Positions 22,401 to 34,552 of a stretch of DNA of 55,550 nt are shown here, piece after piece. Every line of letters begins with the position of its first letter. Position 1 is the first letter of the stretch. The stretch is from Phoronis australis (Eukaryota; Phoronida; Phoronidae). The translations under genes and the position numbers were made by a program. A model generated the notes under the pieces. The model was not told the DNA's origin, searched no databases, and was given only the letters and a program-made list of their open reading frames with translations. The stretch spans positions 922,128 to 977,677 of the forward strand of contig NMRA01000098.1 in the NCBI GenBank assembly GCA_002633005.1, in the 5' to 3' direction.

Positions 22401-25400
22401 CGCTTTGCGATTTACAAGCAGAAACCCTGTAAAATTGAACAAACAATATTCGATTGCGTCACAGTCTGCATGTAGGAAGAGTTGAACTGGTGACTAACAC
22501 TACTGTGTAGATTAAGAAAATGTGATGTGGCCAACAGGTGGCATGCAGACGTATTGGGCAGACTAAGAAGATTGCGATAATAGGGACAGCTCCAAACCAG
22601 CAACCAAAGAATCTATATCTAGAAGCTAGGACTATCAAATAAAAAGACCCATTTGTTGAAAAGCACTTGCTCATTGAATGCAGGGAGACATGTATTGCTT
22701 GTAAAATTTAAACAATTCAACTGATCAATTCAGCTCAGACAACTAAAGGTTTAAAGATATGATCAGCTACATGAAAAGGTTCCAATCACTCGCAGAGCAG
22801 CCTATGTATTGAATAATGAACTAATCAGACGAGAAATAATGGGTAACGTACAAGTGCTTTACAAGACGAGCATAAAATGAAACAAAAGTCTACAATGACT
22901 CGGTCTACAAGTTGTTCTCGACATTGATTCTGAAATGGAATTTTATCAATCATCAATACCCCAATAGTCAATACATAGGCTGTTCTTGAGCTCATGTGAA
23001 GCATCTTGTGTTCAGTGAAGAACATGTTTTCTTATGCGATAGCTCAGTCCACTTAAAAGACCTCTTATTTCAGTTGATTAACAATCAGACACAATTATCT
23101 CCCAAAGATGTCGCTTGTGTAGGCCTGGCAAAGTTACACCTGATTTGACAAAGTAGTCCTTGACCTAACACCTGAAGCACAATTCTTCATCATCAAGACA
23201 TATATTTTATAAAGAACAGAGGAACAATCTGCAAACTCTTTATAAATGTTTGCTGAAGTCCTAAGAGCTCTATCGTCTGCATGCACGACAGCCACGCAGC
23301 TGCATACAGTCTGCCAGTAGAGAGGCTCATCAGCTTCAAGTCATAAAGAGGTTGTATTAGCAGACATCAGTCCAACGTGTCACCACAATCCGAGAACAAC
23401 TTGTAGCCGCTGTGGAAGAATGAACAGATAATGTTGAACAGCCATGCCCTCTTACTCAGTATGTCCATCGTTGTCAACTAGTGCCACCTATAGTCTAGAA
23501 TGCAATACTACACAGTCGTCAGAAGCCTGGGTACTGAAAGTTTTGCAAAAGTGCCGATAATCGTCTCAAACGCTGGGGTCAGGTTGCAGATAGGATGCGA
23601 GGTTGATAGGTGAATTAAAAGCCTGTAAAAAGTTTTATTAAGTACGAGTTAGTATAGCAAGCAACATGTGTAATGCCTCTAACTATTTTGAAGGGGAACT
23701 GAAAATTTGCTGGATTTCAAAAACCAAAATTAGCTACAAAATGCAAATATTTTGAAATATTGCTTATTCACACTAATCCTTATAGTACCAGCTGACAAAC
23801 GTCATCGGCAGCAACTGATAATAGAAAAAGGAAAGAAAAAGCAGGATGTAAGCAACCCAAGTTGGTTTAGGACACAAGCCAGGAAACAAGCAAATTTTTA
23901 ACTACAGTTTGGCAGTTTGCACACTTGCAGCCTGTGAACACCAGCATTGCCACCGAGAACAACAGTTACAGTTATGTAGGACCCTAGCAAAAATGTCCAT
24001 ATTTAGTTAACTTCATAGTATCTCAGAAATGGCTGATCAAATTCATAAGAAACTTCCGTGTACTATGTTTCATGCACTTTCCAAAATTCTAAGAATTCAG
24101 GAATTGTTTAATGTTCCATTATTGCATGAAGGGTTATCAAAAATAGCAAATACTATATTTATGAAAAAAATCAAAATGAAAACAAAATGACGTTTTGAGA
24201 TTTAATCTTGAACGTTTATAGAAAAACGAAATTTGGTTGATATTGATACCACCGTTTTGCTATGGAATCAATGTATCTTATATTTTTCTTTCTGATAAAT
24301 TTTACAAAAAAGACATGGTAACATGGCACAATTAATGACAGATTGGTATAAAGTCATGTCTACAGGCTTATTAAATAAATATAATTCTTTAAAAGAGTTG
24401 GCTTAGTGCACAGAGGTGCAAAGGTTCCCCATTACTGTTTTAGGCCTTGTCCAGTTACAACAATTTTAATTGCCACTTAGTGACAAACAAAAATGTTGAT
24501 ATAACACAAAATTGGCCAAAGAAACCTTCATAGTGTGTGTAACTGACACATCCATTTTAACAGTCCGGGTCTTCAAAGTATTTTTGAGAGAGTGTACTTA
24601 CAAAAAGCTTGTTTGTAGAAAAAATTTCATAGCAATGTCTGAATTGTCAATGAAGTGACCAAAACCATGACTGGGTCTTCCAGAACATGACAACAAAGTC
24701 CAATCTAAATTAAAGTGGCTGTTGTTTCGTATTTGTTCGTAAGGATGGTATATTTCATTACACGCTTTAAGCGGATAATCCCGCTTTGATCACAATTTTT
24801 AATTTAGACCACTTACGCACTATTACAGAGTCGGTCTCAAATTATTCCTCAGTCAAAATTGATTTAAATTCTGGGCTTGTGAGAACTACACACTCATTGC
24901 CAGGCTCTACAAGTTGACTTCTCACGGCACCTCACTTAATTCACCGACCATGGTCTCGATTGAACAATAACGATTGAACAATAACGATTGAACAATAACG
25001 TACTGTTAATTCTTTGAAAGACTAAAAATAACTTCTTATCTGAGTAATGAACAAGTTACGACCATTGCTACAGGGGTTAGTGTCTCCGCTTTAAGCATGG
25101 GTGGTATCTCCTAATAGTCCCTTCAAAGAGAGGCATGCAAGATCTCTTGATGTATATATTAACATTCAAATCAAGTATTCTGCCTAGTTGATGTGATAAA
25201 GCGGGGAGAAATCTCATTAGTTATGGCACACATTAATCAACTACATATGGCAACTTCCAGAGTGAATTAAGGAATCAAAATGGCTTGATGCCTCCACAAA
25301 CTAATAGGAAGAAAAATTTAATTCGACACGTACAATAAAACCTGAGACTAATTTCTGACTTAAGAAGTCTGGGAAGTGAAAAGAGCAAAGGTTTCAAAAA

Positions 25401-28400
25401 GAAAACAGCACACGCTTGTGATACTACGGAGTAAAATTATTGGAAAAAAACATATTTTGTAGCAGCAATAAGGTTAAAACCATGCACTACTAAGTTACAA
25501 AATAAAAAATGGTTCAAGCACACATATTTTCACATCTATACAAAAGCCATGCGACAGCAAGAAAAAGCAAGAATAATATAAAACCAGGAACTGAGCGGAA
25601 ACAAAAACAAGCAAGGGGAGACAATTTTATTGACATGTAACTTCAAGGGACTTTGCAGCAGACAAGTCACGTATCACGAGACCACCTGAAAGTCATCATG
25701 GATGAGGGATACAGGTTCAGAGTGGTTCCCATCTTGGGACTGAACTGTAGGGGTCTCTACTAACTCATAATTGGTCATTAAAATGGATACTGGTAAAAAC
25801 TAGAGGAAGTTTCTGACAAGGAAACCGACGCGAATGTGAATAGACTTTAACCAATCACGAAATGATTTCTGAATTCTGGATTTCATATTCTTTGACATTT
25901 TTAAAATGCAAAATGATTAAAAACAAGCCAGTTAATTAGTCAGTTGCCATATAAAGCAAGGAACAATCAGTTTTCAGAAAATACTCTTGTCAGCACCAAA
26001 CGCAGGTCTTCTCCGAACAGCAACGAATGAAGCTAGTCATCTGCTTTTAAATTGCTTTCATGACCAGGACAAAAGCTACTTTAATTAACAGTAAGAAAGA
26101 CTACTAAAATTTCTAAACAAATTAACTACTCGAAGATGAAGAAAGAACAGCATTCAAAGTAATGATATAAAAGAAAAAGACGCTAGTCAAACCCTTTGGT
26201 CTTACCTCCTGTAGCTTCTACAATTAGCGACAAAACACAGCTTTAAGTTAAACAGTCAACTAACCTGAGCCACGCCCTACGTACTTGCTCAGTTATTTCT
26301 AGTCATTTTGTTATTTCACTCAAAAATGATTATCCAAAGGAGACATTTTGTTTCAGTGTCAGCGAAGTGGAATATTCAAATGGCAGCTTTTGCGAAATAT
26401 GGCACGTGGAAACGAAGTCTCACCTTTGCCACACACCTTGTTCTAAACAAGAAGGTCTGACAGGTTACTGGGAGCGTCCAAACCCTCACACTAGTCAGAA
26501 CCGGTGACATTTGTTTTACTTTCCATCACCCTAATGAGTTGCACAAGTAAATCTTCACTCTATTTAGTAAACAATATGGCCGACACATGGATTTCATTTT
26601 CTCAAATTTTGCAACAAGTTAAAATCCATAATCCTATTTCGAAATTAACAGAGTATATACTGCACGGATGCTGTGAAACATTAGTACTGAACTTCTCCTT
26701 AATTGTAAAACTTTAGTTAATCGTTGAAAAATTAAAAATGACAATTTTAACAATAATTATTTTTGAGCGAACTAACTGTTCTAAGAATTACGGTAATCCC
26801 TACAAACCAATCGACAGTACAGACAAAGAAACTGCGTAAATGAATTGACAGCACCCATGTCAGGGTAAAGAAACAACTCAGCTGTTGGACCTTTGAATCC
26901 AACGACACATTGTTGGACCAATGTCACCACTGGAGACATCCAAAGAAAAACAGATCGCTGATGACCAGGCGTGTGAAGATCAAGTCAGAGATCAGACACT
27001 GTGCCTGATCTTTCAGAAAACCAAAGCCAGAGCATTCATGCGCATGGTCACTAGATCGTTTCTATACCTTGCAAGATGTTCAGAATTTCACCATTATAGA
27101 TCTATGGGAAGCCTTTCAACTAAGAACAATGAGTTCAGTAAATCAGGCAGATTCTTAGACAATTTTCATTCAATAAACAAGCAAAGTTTTTAGAACAACA
27201 GGTATAATGAACAGAAGGCCAGGACGAACAGTGGAGACAGAGAGAACTGAATAATGGAGAAAAAGAAGCTAAATAAATGTACCTTTTTGGGAATACATAC
27301 ACAGACAGGTGGGTAGAAAGCAGAATTAAGATATACATTCGGGTTAACGTCATCAAAGTCATCGAAGGTGCAAAATCAAAATAATTGAATTTTAAGTGTA
27401 AGCTTTTTCCTGACATTGAAGCTCAAATTTTGTAGCTCACAACAATTGAATAAGATCCTGTCAAAAAATGTACGGGAACTGCAACGACACTGACTGCTGT
27501 AGTGTCAAATGGGGTTGAATTCTATGCATGGAAATGATGCAGTAAAAATTATGTGGCTTATCGGTAAGTGGTTCTGCATGACAAAAAAGCCCCAAAAAGC
27601 TTCGAAAATCTCCATGTATTGGGCAAATCAAGTTTATTCCTTGAGCTTTCTAGGCCTTGCACACATGTTCTTGCCACACTGGAGAATAGGTCAGCCACAA
27701 ATGGCACCTGACCCAACCATACCTGCTTGTCGCACAGGGAAGACAAGGCTGGGGTTTGGTTCTTAAAACTGTGAGAAGAAATGGGTTTTTTGAAAATTAG
27801 TTGCAGTGTAGAACGGAGAAGCTGTGGCCGAATACGGTTTCGATAAATAGAATATGATATCTCGGGAATGACCACAATAATGTAAGAGTCACTCAAACTG
27901 ATTCAGTTTTTGCATAAAAAATGTATCAAAACAAGGGTGGGATTGAAGAAAAAAATTCCTGAGTGGGATGGGCGCTCATGAGAGCAGGAGTGATAACCCG
28001 AATGTTCAGGGTAAGTAGACAGAAATAGAGAGATGACCGCATTTAATAGAACACATCTGTCTGAACACAAACTAGACTAGCAACGTGGCAAGGGAGATTA
28101 CAAAAAGTGGTTTTGTAATACATAACCATTTCAAACTTCAACATGTATGGCAGCGCTTGATTCACTAACCTGGGGTACGCGCTAGTTCGCCCCGGTCAAT
28201 CGGCTAAGAAATCTGACTGGTTTGTGAGACAGACGTCGTCATCAGGAACCAATCAAATGATCTAGATGGTTCACCCGGCAATATGCGAGTAGAGTGAACT
28301 GAACAGCCAGTATGTCATGTAAACATTTTGCATGTTATTGTTCGTTTTAATGACACTATGTCACCTTGACCTCGCTAGCCCATCATGATATGGGCATTGC

Positions 28401-28510
28401 GCACAGTTAAACACAAGTTTCTAACTGCATTAAAATCACAATAGATCCTACTTACCTTTAGCAGCTTCTAGTTGTTTGCCGACTGTGTGTTTGATGATGA
28501 AAGACGCCAT
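19295..28510 (-). CDS. cplx: Complexin, first three coding exons (C-terminus not located)
   Basis: Cytosolic presynaptic protein that binds the assembled SNARE bundle and clamps or promotes vesicle fusion. Exons: 28510-28456, 22130-21973, 19412-19295, phases consistent, 110 aa. Residues 1-26: N-terminal domain MASFIIKHTVGKQLEAAKGA and a Gly run. 32-53: charged accessory helix (AEEQAALEEQRREEEEKRKE). 54-76: central SNARE-binding helix HRKMEAERETMRQEIRDKYN-IKK; R61, R65 and Y72 match the mammalian contacts R59, R63 and Y70. 91-106: RRRKTPAELAAEANQE, close to the fly complexin linker KKKTPEELAAEAEQE. Exon 3 ends at GAAGAGA|GTATGT in phase 1, so at least one more exon, which in invertebrate complexins usually ends in a CAAX prenylation box, should lie between about 12.5 and 19.3 kb. 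Introns are 6.3 and 2.6 kb. Confidence 0.92.
20694..20992. mobile_element. 299-bp MITE with 19-bp terminal inverted repeats
   Basis: Left end ACTAGTGCAAATTGCCCCA (20694-20712), right end TGGGGCAACTTGCACTAGT (20974-20992), the inverse with a single mismatch. The right end sits in a perfect 22-bp palindrome CAACTTGCACTAGTGCAAGT-TG (20979-21000). No coding capacity; superfamily not assigned. Confidence 0.65.
21250..21582. mobile_element. PIF/Harbinger-type MITE copy D, diverged
   Basis: Carries family blocks AGCTCAAGTTCACTTCCCAG, TAAACTTGTGGATTTAACAG, CAATAACTTTGATGATG and ends GTGAAAGGCCTTTT. Boundaries approximate. Confidence 0.5.
21973..22130 (-). CDS. cplx: Complexin exon 2 (accessory and central helix)
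   Basis: Acceptor CTCCCCTGCAG|GTGCTG, donor GATAAG|GTATTG. Codes AVGGGGGDDDEKAAEEQAAL, EEQRREEEEKRKEKHRKMEA and ERETMRQEIRDK. Enters in phase 1, leaves in phase 0. GC-rich compared with its surroundings. Confidence 0.95.
22131..28455. other. cplx: Complexin intron 1 (6.3 kb)
   Basis: No gene recognised. Short (CAA)n tract at 22294-22317, three tandem copies of CGATTGAACAATAA around 24958-25000, and AT-rich unique sequence. The listed open frames here lack any family signature. Confidence 0.5.
28456..28510 (-). CDS. cplx: Complexin exon 1
   Basis: ATG in context GATATTATGGCG. Codes MASFIIKHTVGKQLEAAK plus one base, donor AAAG|GTAAGT. A CACAG|ATATT just upstream (about 28520) could be the acceptor of a 5' UTR intron. 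Confidence 0.9.
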
Positions 28511-28882
28511 AATATCTGTGATTTAAATTAGGTATATTGCACTGAGACAAGGACGGGGGTTGTGCGAACTTGTTACCTGCAACAGAAAGGCAAAATCAAC
28601 AACCGGCACAACAGGCAGGTCTCTGGTGCAATAAAACAAAAAGATACTCCTACAAGAGGGTGGATCAAAACTAGGGTCCAATTTTCATGAAAATGACTTC
28701 AAGGCTTAAGACTGACATTAAGTCTCCCGCTCCCATTTCGCAATTGCTGAATAAGGATTAGCCAAGTAATTATGAGCGCTTCGCAGTTTAGAAATAATTT
28801 ATAGAAATTATCTCAGTAACTAGCAGTTATATGTATATTCTCAAAGACATAGCACATTTACACAAGTGAAATTTAACTATAA

Positions 28883-29899
28883 AACAGCTTCATCAAATCC
28901 TGCTCTGAAAACCCCCTTCTCTGGCTAAGATACATTGATGACATTTTTATGATACGGACCCATGGCACACAAAAATTAGATGTATTTTTAGAAAATATTA
29001 ACAAATTTCACCCTACTATAAAGTTCACTCATGACATTTCTCAAAATAAAGTCTCATTTTTAGATGTAACTGTCACTCTTAATAATGATAAACTAGAAAC
29101 TGACTTATTCTGTAAAGAAACTGACAAACACCAGTATCTGTCATATCACTCGTGTCATCCCTTTCATTGCAAGAAAAGCCTTCCATATAGCCTTGCCCTA
29201 AGAATTCGACGCATTTGTTCAGAAGAAACTTCCTTTAATAACCGTTTAAAAGAACTCAAGTACTATCTAATTCAACGTCATTTCCCCTTACATCTTATAC
29301 ACAAACAGTTTGACAAAGTCCGCTCAATTACTCGAAATGAATCTTTAAGAACTAAAACTAAAGGCAATACTACTAATAGAATACCTTTCATAACTATGTT
29401 CAATCCATGTTTAAACGGAATTAGCCACGTCTTTAAAAAACATCTTTCTACACTGCATATTTCCCCTCAAATGAAAAACCTATTTCCTCATCCCCCTATA
29501 ATTTCTTGGAGAAAATGTAAAAATCTAAAAAATTATTTAGTTAAAGCTAATATCGACAATATACACCAAACTGACAAACCTATTGGCAACACACAATGTA
29601 ACAAAACTAGGTGTAAAATGTGTAACTTCATCAACGATAGCACTTTTTTCCAGTCTTCCCAAACCAATGAAAACTTTGAAATAAAACATTATTCTGATTG
29701 CACCACCAACAATATTATTTACCTTATAACTTGTAAAAAATGTTCTATCCAATACGTAGGACAAACTCAACATAATCTACAAACTCGGTTTCGTAATCAT
29801 AGATTTAACATAATACATAAAAACATTTCTGATACTATAGGTAATCATTTCAATTCCAAAAACCATAATATTCAAGATCTTTCTGTACAAATACCGTAG
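28883..29899 (+). pseudogene. PLE RT/GIY-YIG open frame remnant
   Basis: 338 codons after an in-frame TAA at 28880. Includes RT motif with two Asp, the thumb-like region, CX4CX2C linker and GIY-YIG nuclease start. A normal element would encode the whole RT upstream, so roughly half of the protein is gone. Confidence 0.85.
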
Positions 29900-30060
29900 A
29901 AAAACTCCAACACCCCAGTACCCCTCACAGACTCAAAAGAGAACAATATTGGATAGACAAACTTAATACAATAGAACCTCATGGATTGAACATAAAAACT
30001 TCTCAAAATATGTCATTGAATTTTTTACGCAAAAATGTATCATTTTCATTACACCATATC
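28883..30060 (+). mobile_element. Penelope-like retroelement, 5'-truncated, frameshifted
   Basis: Open frame 28883-29899 opens inside the reverse transcriptase, with the catalytic motif YIDDIF at 28931-28948 (LWLRYIDDIFMIRTHG). Then FHPTIKFTHDISQNKVSFLD, a Cys linker CNKTRCKMC, and a GIY-YIG-type nuclease core IIYLITCKKCSIQYVGQTQ...TRFRNHR at about 29712-29805. RT followed by GIY-YIG endonuclease is the Penelope-like (PLE) hallmark. A TAG at 29897 ends the frame, but the expected C-terminus continues in another frame (EKLQHPSTPHRLKREQYWID, KLNTIEPHGLN) to about 30000, so an indel near 29890 broke it. The RT fingers are missing. It is dead on arrival and lies 370 bp upstream of the complexin start. 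Confidence 0.9.
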
Positions 30061-30766
30061 TTATATGTCAATTGTCATTTTGTGTTTGATTTTACTTTAT
30101 TTCTGTTTTTGTTGACAAAGGAAGTTATTACATCCGAAAATTTCAAATTTCAGTTGATCCATTCTCGTTGTTTTATTTACCGATTTATATTCTTCATTTC
30201 ATGAAACAATCTGGATCGCCTTATTTAGTTTCAGATATATTTTCTACACTATTTTTCACAAATTGTTGTGTGGAGCCTAAATCAAACTCCTGCCTTGAGT
30301 CTTAAGCAGCTTTTTCTGAAACCTACTCTAGTGTCCAGTTCAATGAAGCAGTCCCAAATAGACGGTTCCTAAATCTACTATGTACTCCTGTCTTTTTTTA
30401 ATCACAGATCTAATCTTTTTCTATCATTTCATCTTCATTATGAGCTCCACTTTAACTACGGTAATGGCATTTTCTAACAGTATAACTTAAAACCGAGTCC
30501 TGAATTCAGTGAACATGAATAGGGACTTAGTCTTTAAATTAGGAGCACTGCATGAAAAGATCCCTACTTATTTTCGATAATATTGAGCATTCAACGTAGA
30601 GTTCAGTCTTGATTTGTAACGAAGCCAAAAATTTGATTTAGTAATAAAGCTAAAACAGGATCAGAAACGACAATCGGTATTTTCACAAATACGCAATAGA
30701 TGTAGGGAACTTAGTTGCGTCTCTATTTGGGACTGTTTCATGCAACCTACCCCAGATATTCTTCAG

Positions 30767-30858
30767 TGAGTCAAATGAGGCACACTCACACCGTTAACAG
30801 GGAAAGCGAGAGACCCTACGCCAGGACACAGCCTCATGGGCATACTCTCTTCCTCAAG
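30767..30858 (+). other. Possible exon, unrecognised
   Basis: 92 bases framed by a good acceptor (GATATTCTTCAG) and donor (CTCAAG|GTAAAA). One frame is open: SQMRHTHTVNRESERPYART then QPHGHTLFLK. No partner exon or family found; could be chance. Confidence 0.15.
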
Positions 30859-30937
30859 GTAAAAACATTACTGTGCTGTGTGCAATCAGTCCCAGACGTA
30901 TAATTGGCAAATTTTGGACAAAAATAATACCTTCTTA

Positions 30938-31035
30938 ACCCATCACGCAACACAAACTAAAGGTATTTATACTTCATTGCTTAGTATGCATGAACTTGTA
31001 AATACCTGACGTGTTGATTCTTCATGCTCATTGCG
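30938..31035. repeat. Dispersed repeat, pair of 13885-13985
   Basis: See the copy at 13885: ordered shared blocks around CAACACAAACT, TTCATTGCTTAGTA and CTTGTAAATAC. Confidence 0.6.
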
Positions 31036-31405
31036 TTGTGTTCAGAAACAGCGACAAAAAGCAAGTGTCAGTATAAAAAATGCTTCTGTAATTTTTAAAA
31101 ATATTTAAAATAGAATAAAATCAGAATGAGTCAACATTGACATCCAGTTCTTATAAAAGGACACCAAACACTTAATCAGACAGACACAAGTTGTCATATT
31201 CGAGCGATTGGGTGCACTGACACTAAGGATCCCAGAAAAACCATCCGAAGACTTCAAAGCGTGGCTGAAATTCTTCACCCGTTTAATGCACAACATGGTA
31301 AAAAAGTAGAGTTTTATTTCGTCAAGTTTCTCAATAAAAATAATAATTAAGTTCAATCCAGCACACACGTTGTCAAATCAAAATAATCAATCAAAACATT
31401 CAATC

Positions 31406-31566
31406 CTACTTGCCACTGTGTGAAATGAGATGTCCCAAGGAAATATCAATGTTACCAAAACAACACTCAGTGGATCTCAAAGAACAAGTTACTTCATAGT
31501 TAGCATTGTTTGTCATAGGGATGTTTAATGACGATGAATCTGCTACTATTGTAACACGATTTGGAC
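31406..31566 (-). CDS. Possible Ig-like exon fragment
   Basis: Acceptor TTTATTTCCTATTTCAG|GTCC, then in phase 1 PNRVTIVADSSSLNIPMTNN, ANYEVTCSLRSTECC and on to a TAG at 31406. The P-x-x-V-x-I...Y-x-V-x-C spacing and the phase 1 entry are those of the first half of an immunoglobulin-like domain. A donor at TTTTG|GTAACA would end it in phase 1 as well. No second half or neighbouring Ig exon was found, so it may be a lost or mobile exon. Low confidence. Confidence 0.3.
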
Positions 31567-34552
31567 CTGAAATAGGAAATAAAGAAATCTGCAGTCACAA
31601 CTACATTAAAAATTTTTTCAGGTCTTGGATTGTTTTCTCAAACAGGTAACCACGTGGGCATTTTAGCACTTGAAACTTTAAGTTAGATCATTGGGAATAT
31701 CAGTGTGTGCTGACAACAGTACCCATTCTATGCTCCCAGGAGTTGAGAAAGATTAAGATTGACAAGGTCCATTAGCCAGGTATTAGTTTCAAAAGTGGTT
31801 AGAAATTTACAATCGCTAAACACCTAGCCTAATTATTATTATTGTTTTTAATTTTGGCATTTTAATTTTAACTGAATGGGTCCAAAAAGGGACGTCATAT
31901 TAAATAATGGAATGTACATTTGTCATAAAGCAACACTTGGGGGAGTCTTCATTATTCGGAACACTGCATTCAGGTTATGAAAAATTGAAAAGCGTCAATT
32001 ATTTTTGAGCAAAACCAATTGTACAGCCCAGAGACTTCCAAAAATCAAGGAGACTCAAGGATTTGTTACTGGGTACAACCTAATTCAGTGGAGGTATAAT
32101 TGAATTTCAGAGCCATTATTACTGTATTTGATGACTGCCACATTGCCCTGCCACATAAGGCATCCTGCTGCACGCCTCGCTGGTTCCCTGTGTGCTTAGC
32201 CTAGCCAGCACCCAGGTATCACGCAGTGGCACGTGCTTTAGCATTGGTCGATGTAACCTCGGCAGTCATTGGTTAGCTTTACAACACCGTGAAAAAAATG
32301 GCAGACTGTGAACGATTTTTAGCCTTGTCATGCAAGTGACGTCGCAGCAACTATTTCGTTTCTGCAGTGATGTTTAGTAGCCGCGTGCTTGAATCACATG
32401 CATGTACAATAAACAAATATCTGGCCGATTTAACCCGTGTGTTATTCATATTTTATGAATACAGGACACTATAATCGTAAACAAAAGTCATCGACAGTAG
32501 AAAGAGGCATTCCGAAAAGGCGCAACCACAATTTCTAGGCTTCACACTTTCCTGAACATAAATTTTAAGCGCCGATTTGTCTGTGCAACAGACCACATTT
32601 ACACTTCAGTCCATCAGTTATGCCAGTTTGTTTGCGTAAAGCGCTGCCTGTTGAGAATTCGACTAGACAATCAGAAACACTGGTGTAAAAAAATTTACCG
32701 AGGAAAATTAAGTGATACCTGAGTGCTGGCGTGGCTACCGCCCCACCTAGCGGCATGCAGGGAACCAGCGAGACTGCAGGCCTAAGCCATTACAAAAACC
32801 TAACTGTGCAAATTTGGTTACAGCTTCAGACCACAGTTTCTAAATCCAGGCTAATGAAATCCAGTTATCAATCTTATCCATTATTAATCATTCTGGTGCT
32901 CTTTTGTCAACTGTACAGCTAATTAACTGTCAATGTTCACAGAGCTACAAAAATATTCTTCAAAAGGTACCAGAAAACCAAAATTTAACATATTTATTTT
33001 GATTATTTTTTATCATATTTCTTCGAGTAAAAATGATCATAGTTAACTTCTGAGGGATTTAATTTCAGGAGCCAAATACTTTGAAAAATCATCTGGTTTA
33101 GTTCACGTTACAACAAAAATTATTTCAGACAGTGAAAGCTAATGCACTAATTGCACACAATAGCACATTTAATAAACACCCAACTTCTTAACGACCGCTA
33201 AACTTGAACAAATTTATTGACGAAGTAAAAGGTGTCCTGAAACGTGAAACAGACCGAGTTTCTAATGACTCCTAAAGTGGCTAGGCAGTACACGTTAATT
33301 ATGGCATGGCACTCAAATGGATGAATACTGTAACTGCGACTTTACTGTAACTGCAGTTTGGATCTGTCAAATCGTTGTTTCTTACCAAACGAGGAGACAC
33401 GTCGCTTTGTTCATGTTTAGGCATTCCCTGAAAGATATCCAGATGCCCATTTTACTCCTGAATTTTAATTTTAATGCTAAAATTTGAGAACTAAAATTTG
33501 TTATTTTTTGGTCTAAATAACACTGGTTGGCTTGCTTAAGTTGTCAATTCTTTTATGGCCCCATAATAAACAAATCTGTGTACCTGTACCTGAACAGTAC
33601 TTCCAACAAAAAAAGCTTGAAGTTACTCGCATAAGTACTGGAGGGACACAAACACCTTTTATGATGAGAGTAACTTTACGCTGAAGGCAAAAAACTTCTA
33701 ATCAATCAATTCTGATAGCTTTGGCGTGTGACTTCAAGAAAAAGCACGGAACAACATTAGTGCAGTCACCATAGTTCCAACAGGCAGGCGCTGTTGCGTC
33801 ATTCACAAAGTTCATAAATTACGTGATGGACCAATACAAACGCCAACAGTGAGAGACACTGATATTCTGGAGACCTGAAAAGGCAATCAATCATTCGTTG
33901 GCAGAAGTATCGACTGTTATCAAAGCCAGGCTACGAAAATAGGAATATCGGAAAATATCAGGCCAGCACCGTGCAGTGAGTATGTTGCTGTTATCATTGG
34001 CATGTTTCTACGTAGGTGTTACAAACTTTTCCCACATGTGTTTTCATCAATTTCCGTAGAAAACCAGAAGACCAATAAACGCAGCTTATCGTCACTACAT
34101 AGAATACAGAAAGTTATTGGCTAGGGAGCACAATTTGCGAATAGCACTCCCCCATAACAGTCTTGAGACACTCAACTACCTTTCCAGGAGTCAAGATGCA
34201 CTTGACAATTCAAATTGCATCTAATGCTGAAACGTCACTGTTGACAAATCTACTCAAGTGGGAAATGCAAGTTTGTCAGTTTGAGTCTTAGTGAGCAAAC
34301 AAAACTGCAGAGAATCAATCCCTGTTCCATAATGTCCTACACTAACCACTTATAAAGACCTATCATAACTATATCTTGAGTGACGTTATATTACTGTATT
34401 TCCTAGGACAGTGACATAAGGTATGGTCTTGGACTTACGTTGTCAATAACCTTTCACCAAAAAGTATGTTCTTTTAAAAAAACTCAGTAAATTGCGGCTT
34501 ACATGGCAATTTAGGTTAAATTGTTGAATAAAATTAAAGCTTTTACTCAGGT
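31567..34552. other. Intergenic, repeats only
   Basis: Apart from the inverted-repeat element at 32162-32785 I see AT-rich sequence without a supported gene. Confidence 0.4.
32162..32785. mobile_element. Non-autonomous element with about 60-bp inverted repeats
   Basis: Left arm 32162-32222 and right arm 32712-32785 are inverted copies. Read inward from the right they share GTGATACCTG(A/G)GTGCTGGC and (C/A)AGGGAACCAGCGAG. The right arm has a roughly 10-base insertion (CGCCCCACCTA). No open frame inside. Superfamily not assigned. Confidence 0.65.
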
